Assembly: GCA_029204225.1 (NCBI GenBank)
Contig: CM055113.1
Span: 29,276,303 to 29,340,302, forward strand
Direction of reading: 5' to 3'
Origin: Diphasiastrum complanatum
Lineage: Eukaryota > Streptophyta > Lycopodiopsida > Lycopodiales > Lycopodiaceae
DNA: 64,000 nt
This document shows positions 12,226-24,673 of this stretch, piece by piece. Made by a program: the position numbers and the translations under genes. The number at the start of each line of letters is the position of its first letter. Positions within the stretch are counted from its first letter, which is position 1. A model generated the notes under the pieces. It made no database searches and was not told the DNA's origin. It worked only from the letters and a program-made list of their open reading frames with translations.

Positions 12226-12657
12226 TACAAGCATTCTTCTATTTGACTTTTATTATTGTTTGCTGCTGCAATAGATTTGGAAATACATCAAATGGATGTA
12301 TAGACAACATATCTCAATGGAGTTATTGAAGAAGACATTTACATAGTGCAATCTGAAGGTTATATTATCGAGGGTAAACACAATCATTTGTGTAAACTCC
12401 ATAAGGCACTTTATGGCTTGAAGCAATCTGTTTGAACATGGTTTCAAAGGACTAATATTTTCCTTATTGATCACTGCTACACACCTAGCTCTTCAGATTC
12501 AAATGTTTACTTTAAGATAGTGCAACAATCTTTTATCATTATCACTTTGTACGTGGATGATACATTGCTTTTCAGCAACAGTACCGATCTGATAAAAGAA
12601 GACAAGACAATGCTATCTTCTAAATTCGACATGACCAATCTAGGAAAAGCTCATTTC
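12226..12657 (+). pseudogene. Copia C-family RT fragment (C2), inverted relative to C
   Basis: The plus strand reads DLEIHQMDV, TTYLNGVIEEDIY, KALYGLKQS, SSSDSNVYFK and LYVDDTLLFSNS, with in-frame stops. This is the same RT region found on the minus strand at 10,000-10,400, but a different, diverged copy. It starts abruptly at 12,226 next to the pre-integrase end of C and stops after LGKAHFW at the truncated LTR of element E. Confidence 0.8.
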
Positions 12658-12761
12658 TGGATTTTGATGGTTCAACTTGTGCTAATCTTATGAAATCATA
12701 ATCTATTGTTTCCCTCATCATTTCAAGTGTTTTAGAATCCTTATTTGCTGTAATTTTTACA
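12658..12761 (+). repeat. Truncated 5' LTR of element E
   Basis: Only the last 104 bp of E's LTR remain. They match the end of the 3' LTR (24,570-24,673) almost perfectly. The sequence TGGATTTTGATGG at the junction occurs in the intact LTR too, so the cut is at about 12,657. The missing ~578 bp include the LTR promoter region. Confidence 0.85.
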
Positions 12762-13572
12762 TGGTATCAAAGTCTAAAGGCTGAAATGAGCTAAATCCTT
12801 GGTTTTCATTCAATTTGATCACAATTTTTTATCTAAATCTTGTGTAGATTGGATCTTAGCATCTAGTATTGATTCTAGAACTCAAAGTGAGTCAAATACA
12901 TTGGAGATTGGTGTTGTGTGACTTCATTTGCAGGTGTTTAGGTGTCTAAAACCAGAGGCAAAGTTGAATTCAATTCACATTACCAAGATAGCAAGTTTTG
13001 CTTGCTCCAAGCATTGATTTCTAAGCAAGTTTTGGAGGTGATTTCATAGAGGAGGCTTTCTAGCATTCAAGGAGAGGGAAGATCAGAGTTTTGGGGACTC
13101 TTCAAGGCTGTTCTAAGGTGTAGTAGGCACCTCCTAAAGTGATTTAGGTTCAGTCCAACCATTGCTTGACTTATGCACCAAATTAGATCAATTTTTCATC
13201 AATTTTGATCATTTTTTGCTTGTGATTGGATAGTAGATTGTGTTGCATCCTCATTAAGTTCCATTTAGATCTTTTACAAGTGATTTTGGAAGTATATTAG
13301 GTTGCTGAAATTCACTCTTGATCAGATCATTTGGAAGCTTTAATGTTCTTTATAGAAAGAGGGGCAATTCTACTAGTATTGTCTACTTCAATCAAGCAAG
13401 TGCATTGTTTCTAGTATTCTATGATTTGATTTTGTTAGAGATCATTCTTAGATCTTTATAGGAAGTCTATTACTGATCTTTTCAGGTCCCTAAGAAGTGG
13501 GATAAGGTAGACCTTCAATCAAATCAATAGAAGTAACCTTCATTTGTGTCAAGTCCTTGATTAGGAGACTAG
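12762..13572 (+). promoter_or_regulatory. Primer-binding site and leader of element E
   Basis: TGGTATCAAAGTC at 12,762-12,774 directly follows the LTR end and is a tRNA-iMet-type primer-binding site, as usual for plant copia elements. The remaining ~800 bp to the Gag ATG is untranslated leader; I see no gene in it. Confidence 0.8.
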
Positions 13573-15760
13573 ATGGCATCTATAAATGCATATCTTTTGG
13601 ATACTAATGAAAGGCTCAACAAAACTAACTATTCCATATGGAAATGTAGAATGGAATCCATCATGATCATGCAAGATCTGATGGAAATTGTAAATGGTAA
13701 GGAGGGTGAACCTATTCATCCTCAAGAAAAAGCCAAATACATCAAGAGGTGCAATGTTGCACTACATTGCATAAAAATGAATATTGCAAATGAACTCTTA
13801 AGAGAGGTAGGAGATTGCACTTCAGCTCAAGATGCTTGGGAGACTTTGCAAAAGGTCTATGAATCCAAGAACCAAACTAGAATGTTAGCTTTGAAGAATC
13901 AAATCTATAGAAGCTATCAAAAGAAAGGAGAGAGTGCACATACTTTTGTCCTAAGAGTAAAGGAATTGAACAAAGAGCTAGTCTTTATAGGTGATCCTAT
14001 CAAGGATGAAGAGCTTGTTCAACTCATATTGAATGGACTAAGCTTTGAATTTGACAATTTGGTTCAGTAATATGCAATTATGGGTAAGCTACCCATACTT
14101 GAAGAACTCCAAGGCACACTCATGGCCGAGGAATCAAGAAGGAGCCAAATGCAAGAGAGGATGGATAGGCTTTCCATCCAAGGTGGAGATGACCAAGCTC
14201 TCTTCACCAAAGGCAAAGGCAAGTCCAAAGGCAAAGGATCAATATTCAAGAAGACTACAAAACTTGAGGATCAAGAAGGACCCTCAAAGGCATCTCCATC
14301 AACCACCAAAGTCAAGAAGGACAAATCAAAGGTGAAGTGCTATTATTGTAGCAAGATGGAAAATTATGCCTCGGAATGCTTCAAGAGAAAGCAAGATCAA
14401 AGCCAAGACAACATGAGCAAAGAGGAGGAGGAGGAGAGTTCACATGAGGACTCTCTCATGATGTCCATATTTTCTTCAACAAGCTTCAAAGGAGAAGATC
14501 CTTGGTGGATTGACTCGGGTGCTAGTTCACACATGACTAGTAAAAGGGAGTTTTTCTCTTCTCTCTTATCTTATGATGGACCTATAAAGTCTATCTATAC
14601 AGCAAATGATGAAGCTTGTAAGATTGAAGGAGTTGGTAGCATTCCCCTTTGCTTAGGATCTTCCAAAAAGGTCAACATAGAAGGTGTTTTGTGCATTCCT
14701 ACAATAACAAAGAATCTACTAAGTGTTGGCCAAATGGTAGACAATGGTTTAAATGTTGACTTTGCTTCAAATGAATGTTTCATCAAGAAGAAAGGTAAGA
14801 TAGTGGCTAAGGGCACTAAACTTGGCAAACTTTATAAGTTGGATGCATTTGTGGATACTAATGTTGTCATGTTGGCCGAGAAGAACAAGATATCTACCTT
14901 TACTTTATGGCACAAAAGACTTGGACATGTCAACTCGGGTTCCATGGAGGCTATGTTCAAGGAGGAGTATGCTTTAGGCCTACCAAGGTCTATTGGGAAG
15001 GAAGACAAGGTTTGTGAAGCTTGTGCTTTATCCAAGGCACATAAGAAGGTGTTTCCTAACTCCATCACAAAGTCATCTCATCCTCTTGAACTCATACACT
15101 CGGATGTGCACATTGCTAGCACCAAATCTAATGGAGGTTCATCCATGTTTTTAACCTTCATTGATGACTACTCAAGATATTGTTGGGTGTTCTTACTTTC
15201 CTTCAAGTCTCAAGTATTTGATACTTTTGTAAAGTTCAAGTTGTTTGTGGAAAAGCATCATAATCATAGCATCAAGATTCTTAGAAGTGACAATGGTGGA
15301 GAATTCATCTCCAATGAGTTCAAGGCCTTTTGTGAGGAGGAAGGGATCAAGAAAGAGACTTCTTGTCCTTACACTCCTCAACAAAATGGAGTTGCTGAAA
15401 GAAAGAATAGAACATTATGTGAATGTTCTAAGGCTTTAAGATTAGATGCTTGTTTGCCCAAATCCTTTTGGGGTGAGTCTCTTGTATGTGCAAACTACTT
15501 GATGAATAGGGTGCCTTGCAAAGCAATTGAAGGCAAAACTTCTTATGAGATGTTGTATGGAAAGAAACCCAATCTTAATCACTTGAAAGTTTTTGGGTGT
15601 ATATGCTATGTGCATGTGCCATTGGAAACAAGAACCAAAGAGGATCCATCTTCCACAAGAGGGATTATGCTTGGATATGCAAGCTCAAGCAAGGGCTACA
15701 AAGTCTATCTCCCATCCTTGAACAAATTTGTTGTTTCAAGGGATGTCATCTTTGATGAAC
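13573..15760 (+). pseudogene. Copia element E gag-pol, part 1 (Gag, protease, integrase)
   Basis: This is one long reading frame from ATG at 13,573, with a single in-frame TAA at 14,068-14,070. Related elements have Ser here (LVQSFAI), so TCA to TAA is likely. Order: Gag (UBN2-type; NYSIWKCRMES, AHTFVLRVKELNKEL), zinc knuckle CYYCSKMENYASECF (His replaced by Asn, so probably non-binding), protease WIDSGASSHMT, pre-integrase LWHKRLGHVNSGS, integrase with IHSDVHIAS, LRSDNGGEF and NGVAERKNR. The frame is cut after VIFDE by the insertion of element D; it resumes in the same phase at 22,197. Without D and the one stop, it would encode about 1,322 residues across both parts. Confidence 0.9.
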
Positions 15761-16415
15761 TGTGAAAAATACAGATCCTAAGTGGATCTAAACTCCAAGA
15801 TCATTGGCTTGAATGCTTGCACTCCAAACTACATAAGCTAGGAATTGGCAACACATTCTATGCTACCTAGAATGCAAAGAACTTGATCAAAAAGCATTTA
15901 CCACAAATGGAAACTTCCATAAACATCAAGTGCGGCCCAAAATAGCATTATACAGTCCATAATACATCAGCCTACCACTTTTGGAAAGCACCTAAGATCA
16001 TACACAATAGCTTGAAGACAATACACACAATAATGCTCTCAATGGAGGAAGAAACAATGACAATGATCTATTGATCTCAATGAAGCATACAAAAGGTTTC
16101 TCCAACCTGTTCTCCACGACTTCCCTACTATTTATGGATGAGGAAGATGACTCTCTCTCCTCTCTCTAGAAGGTACTTGACCCTAGATATTCCCTATATA
16201 GAAAAAATAGCTAAAAATGGCTTATATGACCAAAATACATCAAAATGGTCTCATTTTGAAGGGTATGAAGTTTGACACTTCATCATACTGAAAAAATACA
16301 GTAAATAAAAACATTGTGGCCTGGTTCACACGTGCGAAACTCCAGAACCAAAACTATTTACAATTTTAGCCAATTTAGGCCTCAAACTAGCTAGGAAATG
16401 TTGACAATTTTCACA
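15761..16415 (-). repeat. 3' LTR of element D
   Basis: 655 bp. Starts (minus strand) with TGTGAAAATTG right after the purine tract GAAGAGGGAG and ends ...TTTTTCACA. Contains the palindrome-like CGCACGTGTGAACC, a G-box-like block also seen in LTRs of the related elements. The gag-pol stop codon (16,411-16,413) lies within its first five bases. Confidence 0.95.
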
Positions 16416-19400
16416 CTCCCTCTTCAACATTGGATGCTAGTTTCAACATAGTCTTTGAGCACATTCCAAGATTAGATCTATGCATTAAATATAGGTCCTT
16501 TCCCAATGGTTTGGTGAAGATATCAGCCACACACTCCTTTGAAGAGACATGTTGAAGCTCCACCTCTTTGGCAATGACTTGATCTCTCACAAAATGGTGA
16601 GCAATCTCAATGTGCTTGCTCCTTGCATGAAAAACAGGATTGCTTGCCAAGCTTTGGGCTGAAAGGTTATCACAAAGTATGATTGGAGTCTTCTCTGGTT
16701 CCAGCAAGTGAAGATCCAATAACATCCTCTTGATCCAAAGAATCTCCTTGGTGCATGTTGTTAATGCCTTGTACTCGGCTTCGGTGGAAGATAGAGAGAT
16801 AGTTGGTTGCTTCTTTGATAGCCATGAGACCACTCCATCTCCAAGATAGATTTCAAGGACACTTGTTGACTTCCTATCCATTTGATCACCTGCAAAATCT
16901 GAATCTGAAAATCCACAAAGGTTAGGTGTAGTACCTCCATACAAGATGCCAAAATCTCTAGATCCCGAGATGTATCTAAGTACTCTCTTTCCTAGCTTCC
17001 AATGAGCCTCACTAGGATCTTGCATAAATTGACTTAGTTTACCAACCACAAAGCTTAGATCAGGTCTTGTGATGGTTAACCATATAAGAGATCCTATTAG
17101 CTTTCTATAGAGAGTAATGTCCTTGAAGGATCTTTCATTACTTCTTGTAGTTAGCTTTACATTTGATTCCATAGGAGTAGAAACAACTTTACAATCTTCC
17201 ATATGAAACCTTTTTAGAATAGAGTTAACATACTTTTCTTGACATATGAATGTAGATTTAGAAGTTCTAATAATCTCTATTCCTAAGATATAATGAAGTT
17301 TACCAAGATCTTGAATTTCAAACTCTCTTTTGAGTGCCATCTTGATTTCATCTATATCTAGATTGTTACCACCACTTAAGATAATGTCATCAACATAGAT
17401 CAAAAGTAAAGTGATATCATTTTCATTCAATCTAAAGTAGAGAGAATGATCATACTCACTCATAACAAAGTTTTGAGAAAGTAAGAAGGAATTGAGCTTA
17501 GCATACCAACTCCTTGGTGCTTGCTTTAGCCCATACAAACTCTTTTGGAGATAGCACACATGATTAGGCTCATCATGTGAAACATAGCCCTCGGGTTGCT
17601 CCATGTAAATATCTTCTTCAAGATCACCATTCAAGAAGGCATTAGTAACATCCATTTGCCACATATCCCAATCATAAAGAGTTGCAAGAGAGATTAGGAT
17701 TCAAATAGTTACCATCTTTGCCACGGGTGCAAAGGTCTCATCATAGTCAATACCATATTCTTGAGCATACCCCTTTGCCACCAACCTTGCCTTGTACTTG
17801 TTGATTGATCCATCTTGATTTGTCTTGATCTTGAAGATCCACTTACAACCAATTGCCTTCTTGTCCTTTGGAAGCTTTACCAACCTCCATGTGTTGCTTT
17901 TGATGAGTGCTTGATGCTCATGATCCATGGCTTGGATCCATTCCTTCTTTTGAATTGCTTCACCTACACAAGTTGGTTCATCAAAAGAGGTAAGAAAAGC
18001 AAAGTTAGAGTTGTCCACCACTTGCTTTCCTTTTTCATCATAGGTTAGCCTTGATGGCTTAGCCCTTTGCCTTTGAGTCTTCCTTGAAGTTTGCTTTGGA
18101 GTGGCATCTCCATCTTCATCCAAGACATCTTGCACATCATGATGATTAGTAGGCACATCAACATCAACATCAACAACATTGGAAACATTCTCTTCATGAA
18201 AGATGACATCCCTACTTATGACAACTTTCTTTGTAGAAGGAATGTACACTTTGTAAGCCTTGCTTACTTCACTATAGCCAACAAACACACCCTTCTTTGA
18301 TGAAGGATCTTCTTTAGTTCTATCATCAAGTGTGATATTGACAAAACATGTACATCCAAAGATCCTACAATGCTTGACACTCGGCCTTCTACCATAAAGA
18401 ACCTCATGAGGAGTTTTACCATCCAAGGAAGCACTTGTCCATCTATTACATAGATAGTTAGCACATGCTAAAGCTTCCCCCCAAAAAGACTTAGCAAGAT
18501 TAGCATGTAGTCTCATTGCCTTGGCACATTCACAAAGGGTTCTATTCTTCCTCTCGGCCACTCCATTCTGTTGTGGAGTCCTAGGACTAGACATCTCCCT
18601 CTTAATCCCATGTGCTATACAAAAGTCTTTGAACCTATTTGAGGTGTATTCCCCTCCATTATCAGATCTTAAGCATTTGATCTTTGTATTGAATTGGTTT
18701 TCCATTTCATTCTTGAACTTGACAAATGCAGCAAACACTTCATCCTTACTTTTAAGAAGATAGATCCAAGTATACCTACTAAAGTCACCAATGAAAGTTG
18801 CATACATCTTTGCCCCACCATTGCTAGTTGTACTAGAAGAATGAATATCAGAATGCACAAGTTGAAAAGCTTCTTTAGATCTAGAAGTAGATCTAGAATA
18901 AGCAAGTCTATGAGATTTGGACAAGGCACAATGTTCACAAACACTATTGTTTGCAACAAGACTTTTAGAGAGACCAAGAACAAGCTCTTTCTTTGCCATT
19001 ACCTCCAAAGATTTGAAGTTGGGATGGCCCAACCTCTTGTGCCAAACTTCTTGGTTTGTCAATTGCTCCCTAGCCATACATCCTTCATGATTAGAGATCA
19101 CACATGCATCAAGCTTGAAAAGTTTACCATGCCTCCTACCTTGAGCAATCAAGGATCCACATTTACTTATCAAACATGCATCTCCAATGAACTCCACATC
19201 AAGTCCTTTGTCAATCATTTGACTTACACTAAGCAAATTCTTAGTGATTGAAGGAATGTACAAAACATTTTCAAGATTTGCTTTCCTATTTGTTGAAAGG
19301 GAAATAGGAATAGTGCCTATGCCTTTGATGTCACATTGACCATCATTTGCAGTGTAGATGATGTTACCTTCTCCCTCATAAGACAATAAGGATGTAAAGT

Positions 19401-20364
19401 ATTCCTTATGTCTTGTCATGTGAGATGAGGCTCCACTATCAATCCACCAAGGATCATTATCATCTATGTTGGCTAACAAACTTGAAGTCATAACAAGTGA
19501 TTCACATGTGTTATGTTCTTCCTCATCTATTGTAAGATTTCCTTGCCTCTCTCCTTGCTCTCTTTTCTTCTTATAACATTCATTTGCAAAATGACCTTTT
19601 ATCCCACAATAAAAGCACTTGAACTTTGACTTATTGTTCTTAGTAGAAGAGGAAGAGGAAGAGTGATCATCATGATCAAAGTTACCACCTTTGGACCATT
19701 TCCCTTTGCCTTTACCTTTGCCCTTGAATTTGCCTTCTGTGAAGAAAGCCTCTTCACCTCCACCTTGCAAGGATGCACCATCAAGCTTTGATTGCAACCT
19801 ATGTTCTTCAGCCAATAAGATTTCTTGCAAGTCAACCACACTTGGCAAGACTCTTTGAATGGCAAAACTTTGCACAAGGTTAGCATGTTCATTTAGCAAA
19901 CCATTCAACATAACTTGGACTATTTCACCATCTTTTATGTTCTCATCAATGCATGCTAAATCATCACTTAGGGACTTAACTCTCAAGATAAATGCATGAG
20001 CACTTTCACCCTCTCTTTGCCTACTAGAAAATATTTGTCTCCTTAGGGTCAATACCCTAGATGTGGACTTTGATTCAAAGAGCTTCTTTAAGGCATTCCA
20101 TGCCTCACTTGCACTTTGACACTTTCCAACTTCCTTGAGAAGTTCATTTGTAACATTCATTTTAATGATATGAAGAGCCCTTTTGGCCTTCTTATCAAAC
20201 CTTTGTTGCTCTTGAAGTGTGAGAGGTCTCTCTTCAATTTCTGCAACTATGTCCATGAGTTCATTCAACTCAAGTAAGGACTCCATCCTCACTTTCCAAG
20301 TAGAGTAGTTTGATGAACTCAACCTTTCACTAGACTCTAGCATGATCCCACCATTGGAAGCCAT
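16411..20364 (-). CDS. Element D Gag-Pol polyprotein, one nonsense codon
   Basis: One frame from ATG at 20,364 to TGA at 16,411-16,413, 1,317 codons, interrupted only by TGA at 17,701-17,703 just after AKMVTI. Family members have Arg there (CGA to TGA is the likely change). Domains in order: Gag (Retrotran_gag_2 type), zinc knuckle CFYCGIKGHFANECY, aspartic protease WIDSGASSHMT, pre-integrase VWHKRLGHPN, integrase DDE (VHSDIH, LRSDNGGEY, NGVAERKNR), RT with intact LLIYVDDI, and RNase H (FSDSDFAGD, SSTEAEYKAL, CDNLSAQSLASNP). Role: structural particle, cleavage, copying and integration of the element in the cytoplasm and nucleus. As it stands a truncated product lacking RT and RNase H is expected unless the stop is read through. 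Confidence 0.92.
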
Positions 20365-21521
20365 GATTCTAATGTTTCTTCAACTTTTAGGTTCTGTCCT
20401 AAAGCACTTAGCACTCACTTTTCTCTCAACAAATGATAGATAAAGAGATCTATGAAGATTTAGGACCCTAAAACACTTCTATCTTGAACCTAGATGGTTT
20501 CCAAGCATAGAAAGGAAGATTGAAACACATGCAACACTTTGCACACACTAAGAATGGATTACAAAATCAAACCAACTTGAACACACTCTTGCTTAAGCTC
20601 TCAAACTTTCCAGCAAGTGACCAAATCAAGTTATGGTGTGAAGAGTTACTTGCATTCTTAGAAAATACCCAAAACTAGGATGCCAAGATTACCTAGTAAT
20701 GAACAAACTTGATCAACATATGATCAACACACTAAGATATTGATTCAACCTGTAAAACCACATGTAAACCACACTTCTAAAAGTTTATAAACTCCAGCAA
20801 GTGATAAATACAAGATTTAGAGGTGAATGAATGAGCACACTTAGTGAATCACAAGACTAGCTTCACTATCTTGTCAAATCTTGGTGTTTAGATGTAGATC
20901 TAAGATCACTTCACATGAGAATGTTCCTCAACCTGTTAAGAACCTGAAAACACACTTGCATAATGGTTAACACCTTCCAACAAATGCTCCAATCAAATTA
21001 CATAAGGAGAGTTACTTACATGCTCAACAAAGTACACCAAAATTTATGCCAAAATTGATGACAATCTTTACAATATGCTCTTCACAATGGAGCTTGCAAT
21101 ATGTTCACCCAAAAAAGGGGATCTTTCATCCAAATGGGAGCTTTGCTCAGCCTTTAGGAGAATTACAACTCACTCAAAAGAGCATTTGTCATCCACTTAA
21201 GGAGAAGTTTCATCCACTTAAGGAGAGTGTTCATCCAAGAATGGAGATTGTCAACAATAGGATTGAAAAGAACATTGTTAGTATTGAATATGCACAAGCC
21301 TCACAATCACAAATGATTAGGTGTTATGATCTGATCCAAAATAGTTTCTTTTCAGCCTCTGATCTTCAATAGACCTGAAATATGCTTTTGATCCACAAGT
21401 TCAACTCACAAAACAAAGGTTAGTAAGATTTGATCAACAAAGCAATGCAAAATCATGCTAGAACTTGATCAAACATCCAAATATCACCAAAAATGGAATA
21501 CTTACTGTAAATAGAAGCCAA
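20365..21521 (-). other. Leader of element D
   Basis: Untranslated region between PBS and Gag. It is rich in short repeated phrases (CAAACTTG, GATCAACA, ACTTGATC) and includes a 24-bp near-tandem repeat (CATCCACTTAAGGAGA) at about 21,188-21,235 on the plus strand. A 108-codon plus-strand frame here is a by-product of that repeat, not a gene. Confidence 0.7.
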
Positions 21522-21536
21522 CCAGCTCTGATACCA
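21522..21536 (-). promoter_or_regulatory. Primer-binding site of element D
   Basis: Minus strand TGGTATCAGAGCTGG directly after the LTR end; complementary to the 3' end of plant initiator tRNA-Met. Confidence 0.9.
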
Positions 21537-22191
21537 TGTGAAAAATACAGATCCTAAGTGGATCTAAACTCCAAGATCATTGGCTTGAATGCTTGCACTC
21601 CAAACTACATAAGCTAGGAATTGGCAACACATTCTATGCTACCTAGAATGCAAAGAACTTGATCAAAAAGCATTTACCACAAATGGAAACTTCCATAAAC
21701 ATCAAGTGCGGCCCAAAATAGCATTATACAGTCCATAATACATCAGCCTACCACTTTTGGAAAGCACCTAAGATCATACACAATAGCTTGAAGACAATAC
21801 ACACAATAATGCTCTCAATGGAGGAAGAAACAATGACAATGATCTATTGATCTCAATGAAGCATACAAAAGGTTTCTCCAACCTGTTCTCCACGACTTCC
21901 CTACTATTTATGGATGAGGAAGATGACTCTCTCTCCTCTCTCTAGAAGGTACTTGACCCTAGATATTCCCTATATAGGAAAAATAGCTAAAAATGGCTTA
22001 TATGACCAAAATACATCAAAATGGTCTCATTTTGAAGGGTATGAAGTTTGACACTTCATCATACTGAAAAAATACAGTAAATAAAAACATTGTGGCCTGG
22101 TTCACACGTGCGAAACTCCAGAACCAAAACTATTTACAATTTTAGCCAATTTAGGCCTCAAACTAGCTAGGAAATGTTGACAATTTTCACA
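21537..22191 (-). repeat. 5' LTR of element D
   Basis: 655 bp, identical to the 3' LTR except for one base in the CTATATAGGAAAAA / CTATATAGAAAAAA tract. Transcription should start in this LTR and run toward lower coordinates. Confidence 0.95.
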
Positions 22192-22196
22192 TGAAC

Positions 22197-23977
22197 ATCA
22201 TATGCATATGCTTGAAGAAGGCTCAAGTGCTCCAACAATCAAGAAGAAGATGGCCGAGGAGCAAGATCTTGGTTTTGAGGAGGAGCTCATGGAGGAGCAA
22301 GCACCAAACCCACCTATCACACCAAGGAAATCTTCAAGGGAAAAAGTGGAGCCATCAAGGCTCACATATCAAGGCAAAGGACAGCAAGTTGAGGGTATCT
22401 CATCCACTTCTTATGCTTTATCTAGTTTTGAAGAACCATCTAATGTTGAAGGTGCATTGAACTCCAAAGAATGGTATAAAGCTATGTTGGATGAGTATGA
22501 TGCCTTGATTGAGAATGAAACTTGGTTGCTTGTTGAGAGACCTCAAAGGAATGTAATAGGATGCAAGTGGGTCTTCAAGCTTAAGTTGAATGCAAATGGG
22601 AGTGTTAACAAACATAAAGCAAGATTAGTTGCAAAAGGTTATGCTCAAGAGAGAGGGATAGACTATGAGGAAACTTTTGCACCCGTGGCCAAGATGGTCA
22701 CAATAAGGCTAATCATTGCACTTGCATCACATTTTGGATGGATTCTATGTCAAATGGATGTCTCTAATGCTTTCTTGAATGGTTTTTTGGAAGAGAATAT
22801 CTATATGGAGCAGCCACAAGGGTTCATCAAGCATGGAATGGAGAACAAAGTATGTCATCTCCAAAGAAGCATCTATTGCTTGAAGCAAGCCTCGAGATCT
22901 TGGAATTCAAGACTACATTGCTATCTTATTTCACTTTCTTTTGTTCAAAGTGAATATGATCCCACTCTTTACATTAAGTTTGATGATGTTGGTATTGTAC
23001 TTTTACTCATTTATGTAGATGACATCATCATTAGTGGAAATAGTGTTGATGGTATTGAAAAAATCAAGATAGATCTATCCTTAGAGTTCAAGATGGTAGA
23101 TCTAGGGTGTCTTCACTTCATCTTAGGCATAGAAGTACTTAGAGGGTCTGATTTTATCTTTATAAGTCAAGTAAACTATGCTCAAAGTCTTTTGAAGAAG
23201 TTTAAGATAGAAGTATGCAAAAGTGTTGACACACCAATGGAGCAAGATGTAAAAGTGCCAAATGAAGATGATGAAAGATCCTTCATGGACATCACTTTGT
23301 TTAGGCAACTTATAGGTTCCTTAATGTGGATCACTATAACTAGACCAGATCTTAGCTTTATTTTATGTAGGTTGAGCCAATCCATGCAAAAGCCATTGAA
23401 TATCCATTGGAAAAAGACTAAGAGGATTCTAAGATACATCTCGGGTACATTGGATTTTGGGATTCTATATAGAGGAGATGTGATTAACCTTCATGCATTT
23501 AGTGATTCAGATTTTGCAGGGGACAAGAGGGATAGGAAATCAACAAGTGCCTATTCAACTTTTATAGGAGAAGGTGTGGTTTCATGGCTTTCAAAAAAGC
23601 AAGAAAGTATATCTCTATCTTCAACTGAGGCCGAGTACAAAGCTTTGACAACCACTACAAAGGAGGTACTTTGGATCAAGAGATTATTGGTGGAGCTAAA
23701 GATCATGGATTCAGAGGAGGCACCAATCATCTACAATGACAATATATCAGCCCAACACCTTGCATCTAACCCAATCTTCCATGCAAGATCTAAGCACATT
23801 GAGATATGCCATCACTTTGTGAGAGAAATGGTGCAAGCCAAGGATATTGCTTTGGAGCATGTTCCAAGCAATGAATGTGTAGCTGATCTACTTACTAAAC
23901 CACTTCAACAGACACCTTTTATGAAGTTCAGATCATCACTTGGAGTGATTAGTAAAGCAATGATTGAACCAAGCTAG
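22197..23977 (+). pseudogene. Copia element E gag-pol, part 2 (RT, RNase H)
   Basis: Continues the frame interrupted at 15,760: the last C before D plus AT here restores a His codon (FDE-HHMHM). The segment holds the linker (PSRLTYQGKGQQV), RT (KARLVAKGYAQERGIDYEE, MDVSNAFLNGFLEE, LLIYVDDIIISG intact) and RNase H (FSDSDFAGDKRDRKSTS, LSSTEAEYKAL, NDNISAQHLASNP), ending AMIEPS at a TAG. No stop in this half. It has no promoter of its own now; part 1 and D lie upstream. Confidence 0.9.
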
Positions 23978-23991
23978 ATAGTGAGGAGGAG

Positions 23992-24673
23992 TGTTAAAAA
24001 TTCACAATTCTAGCTTGACTATTTTTGGTCATATGACTTGTAAATAGTTAGATGGTCATGATGTGGCTTGTCACACGTGCCAACTAGCATAGGATTCCAT
24101 TCATAAGGATGTTCTCAAGTAGACCTAAGTGTTAGAACCTTTGGAATGAGTCCAAATTATGCTTAGATACAAGGGAGAAAAAATAGGAGCTATTTTTTGT
24201 AATTTTTGCATTGTTGAGAGATCTCCAAGATTCCAACCCTAACTTGGTAGGGATGAAAGATCCACCAAAATTAGCATTAGGGATAGGTTTAGGGCTACTC
24301 ATACCTGCCCAAAACCGTGATGGATCATGTATATATAGGTGATGATATCTCACCAAAATCAATCAAGCAATTTCATGTTTTTTCTCTCATAATGGTGCAA
24401 TTGCGCTCTATGTTCATAATTGTTTGAGTACTTGTGATTACTAATGATTATAGGATTGAATGTAGGTCTGGTGTACAGTACTCAGACTGTGGGAGGCCAT
24501 ACTTTCACACGTGTGAAGCCTTCTTCAAAGATTTGGGCCATTTAGTGAGGTTCAAGCATAGATTTTTGATGGATTTTGATGGTTCAACTTGTGCTAATCT
24601 TATGAAATCATAATCTATTGTTTCCCTCATCATTTCAAGTGTTTTAGGATCCTTATTTGCTGTAATTTTTACA
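23992..24673 (+). repeat. 3' LTR of element E
   Basis: 682 bp, from TGTTAAAAATTC (after the purine tract GTGAGGAGGAG) to TAATTTTTACA. Contains TATATATAGGTG near 24,331, a likely TATA region, and TTTCACACGTGTGAAG near 24,502, the same palindrome type as in the other LTRs. The flank TTTTTTT gives no readable target-site duplication because the 5' side is truncated. Confidence 0.88.

Larger units (their letters stand above)
15761..22191 (-). mobile_element. Young full-length Ty1/copia element D nested in E
   Basis: Complete structure on the minus strand: 5' LTR 21,537-22,191, PBS, ~1.16-kb leader, one gag-pol frame, polypurine tract, 3' LTR 15,761-16,415. The two 655-bp LTRs, compared base by base, differ only once (A at 16,202 region versus G at the equivalent 21,977 region), so insertion is recent. 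The target-site duplication TGAAC sits at 15,756-15,760 and 22,192-22,196. LTR ends are TGTGAAAA...TTTTCACA. The leader contains a short internally repetitive stretch at 21,180-21,240. The target is the gag-pol of element E. It could be mobilised in trans; its own frame has one stop. Confidence 0.95.

Noticed and set aside
21046-21372. 108-codon plus-strand frame with repeated HPLKE
   Set aside because: It lies in the leader of element D on the opposite strand and arises from a short tandem repeat; no other support.
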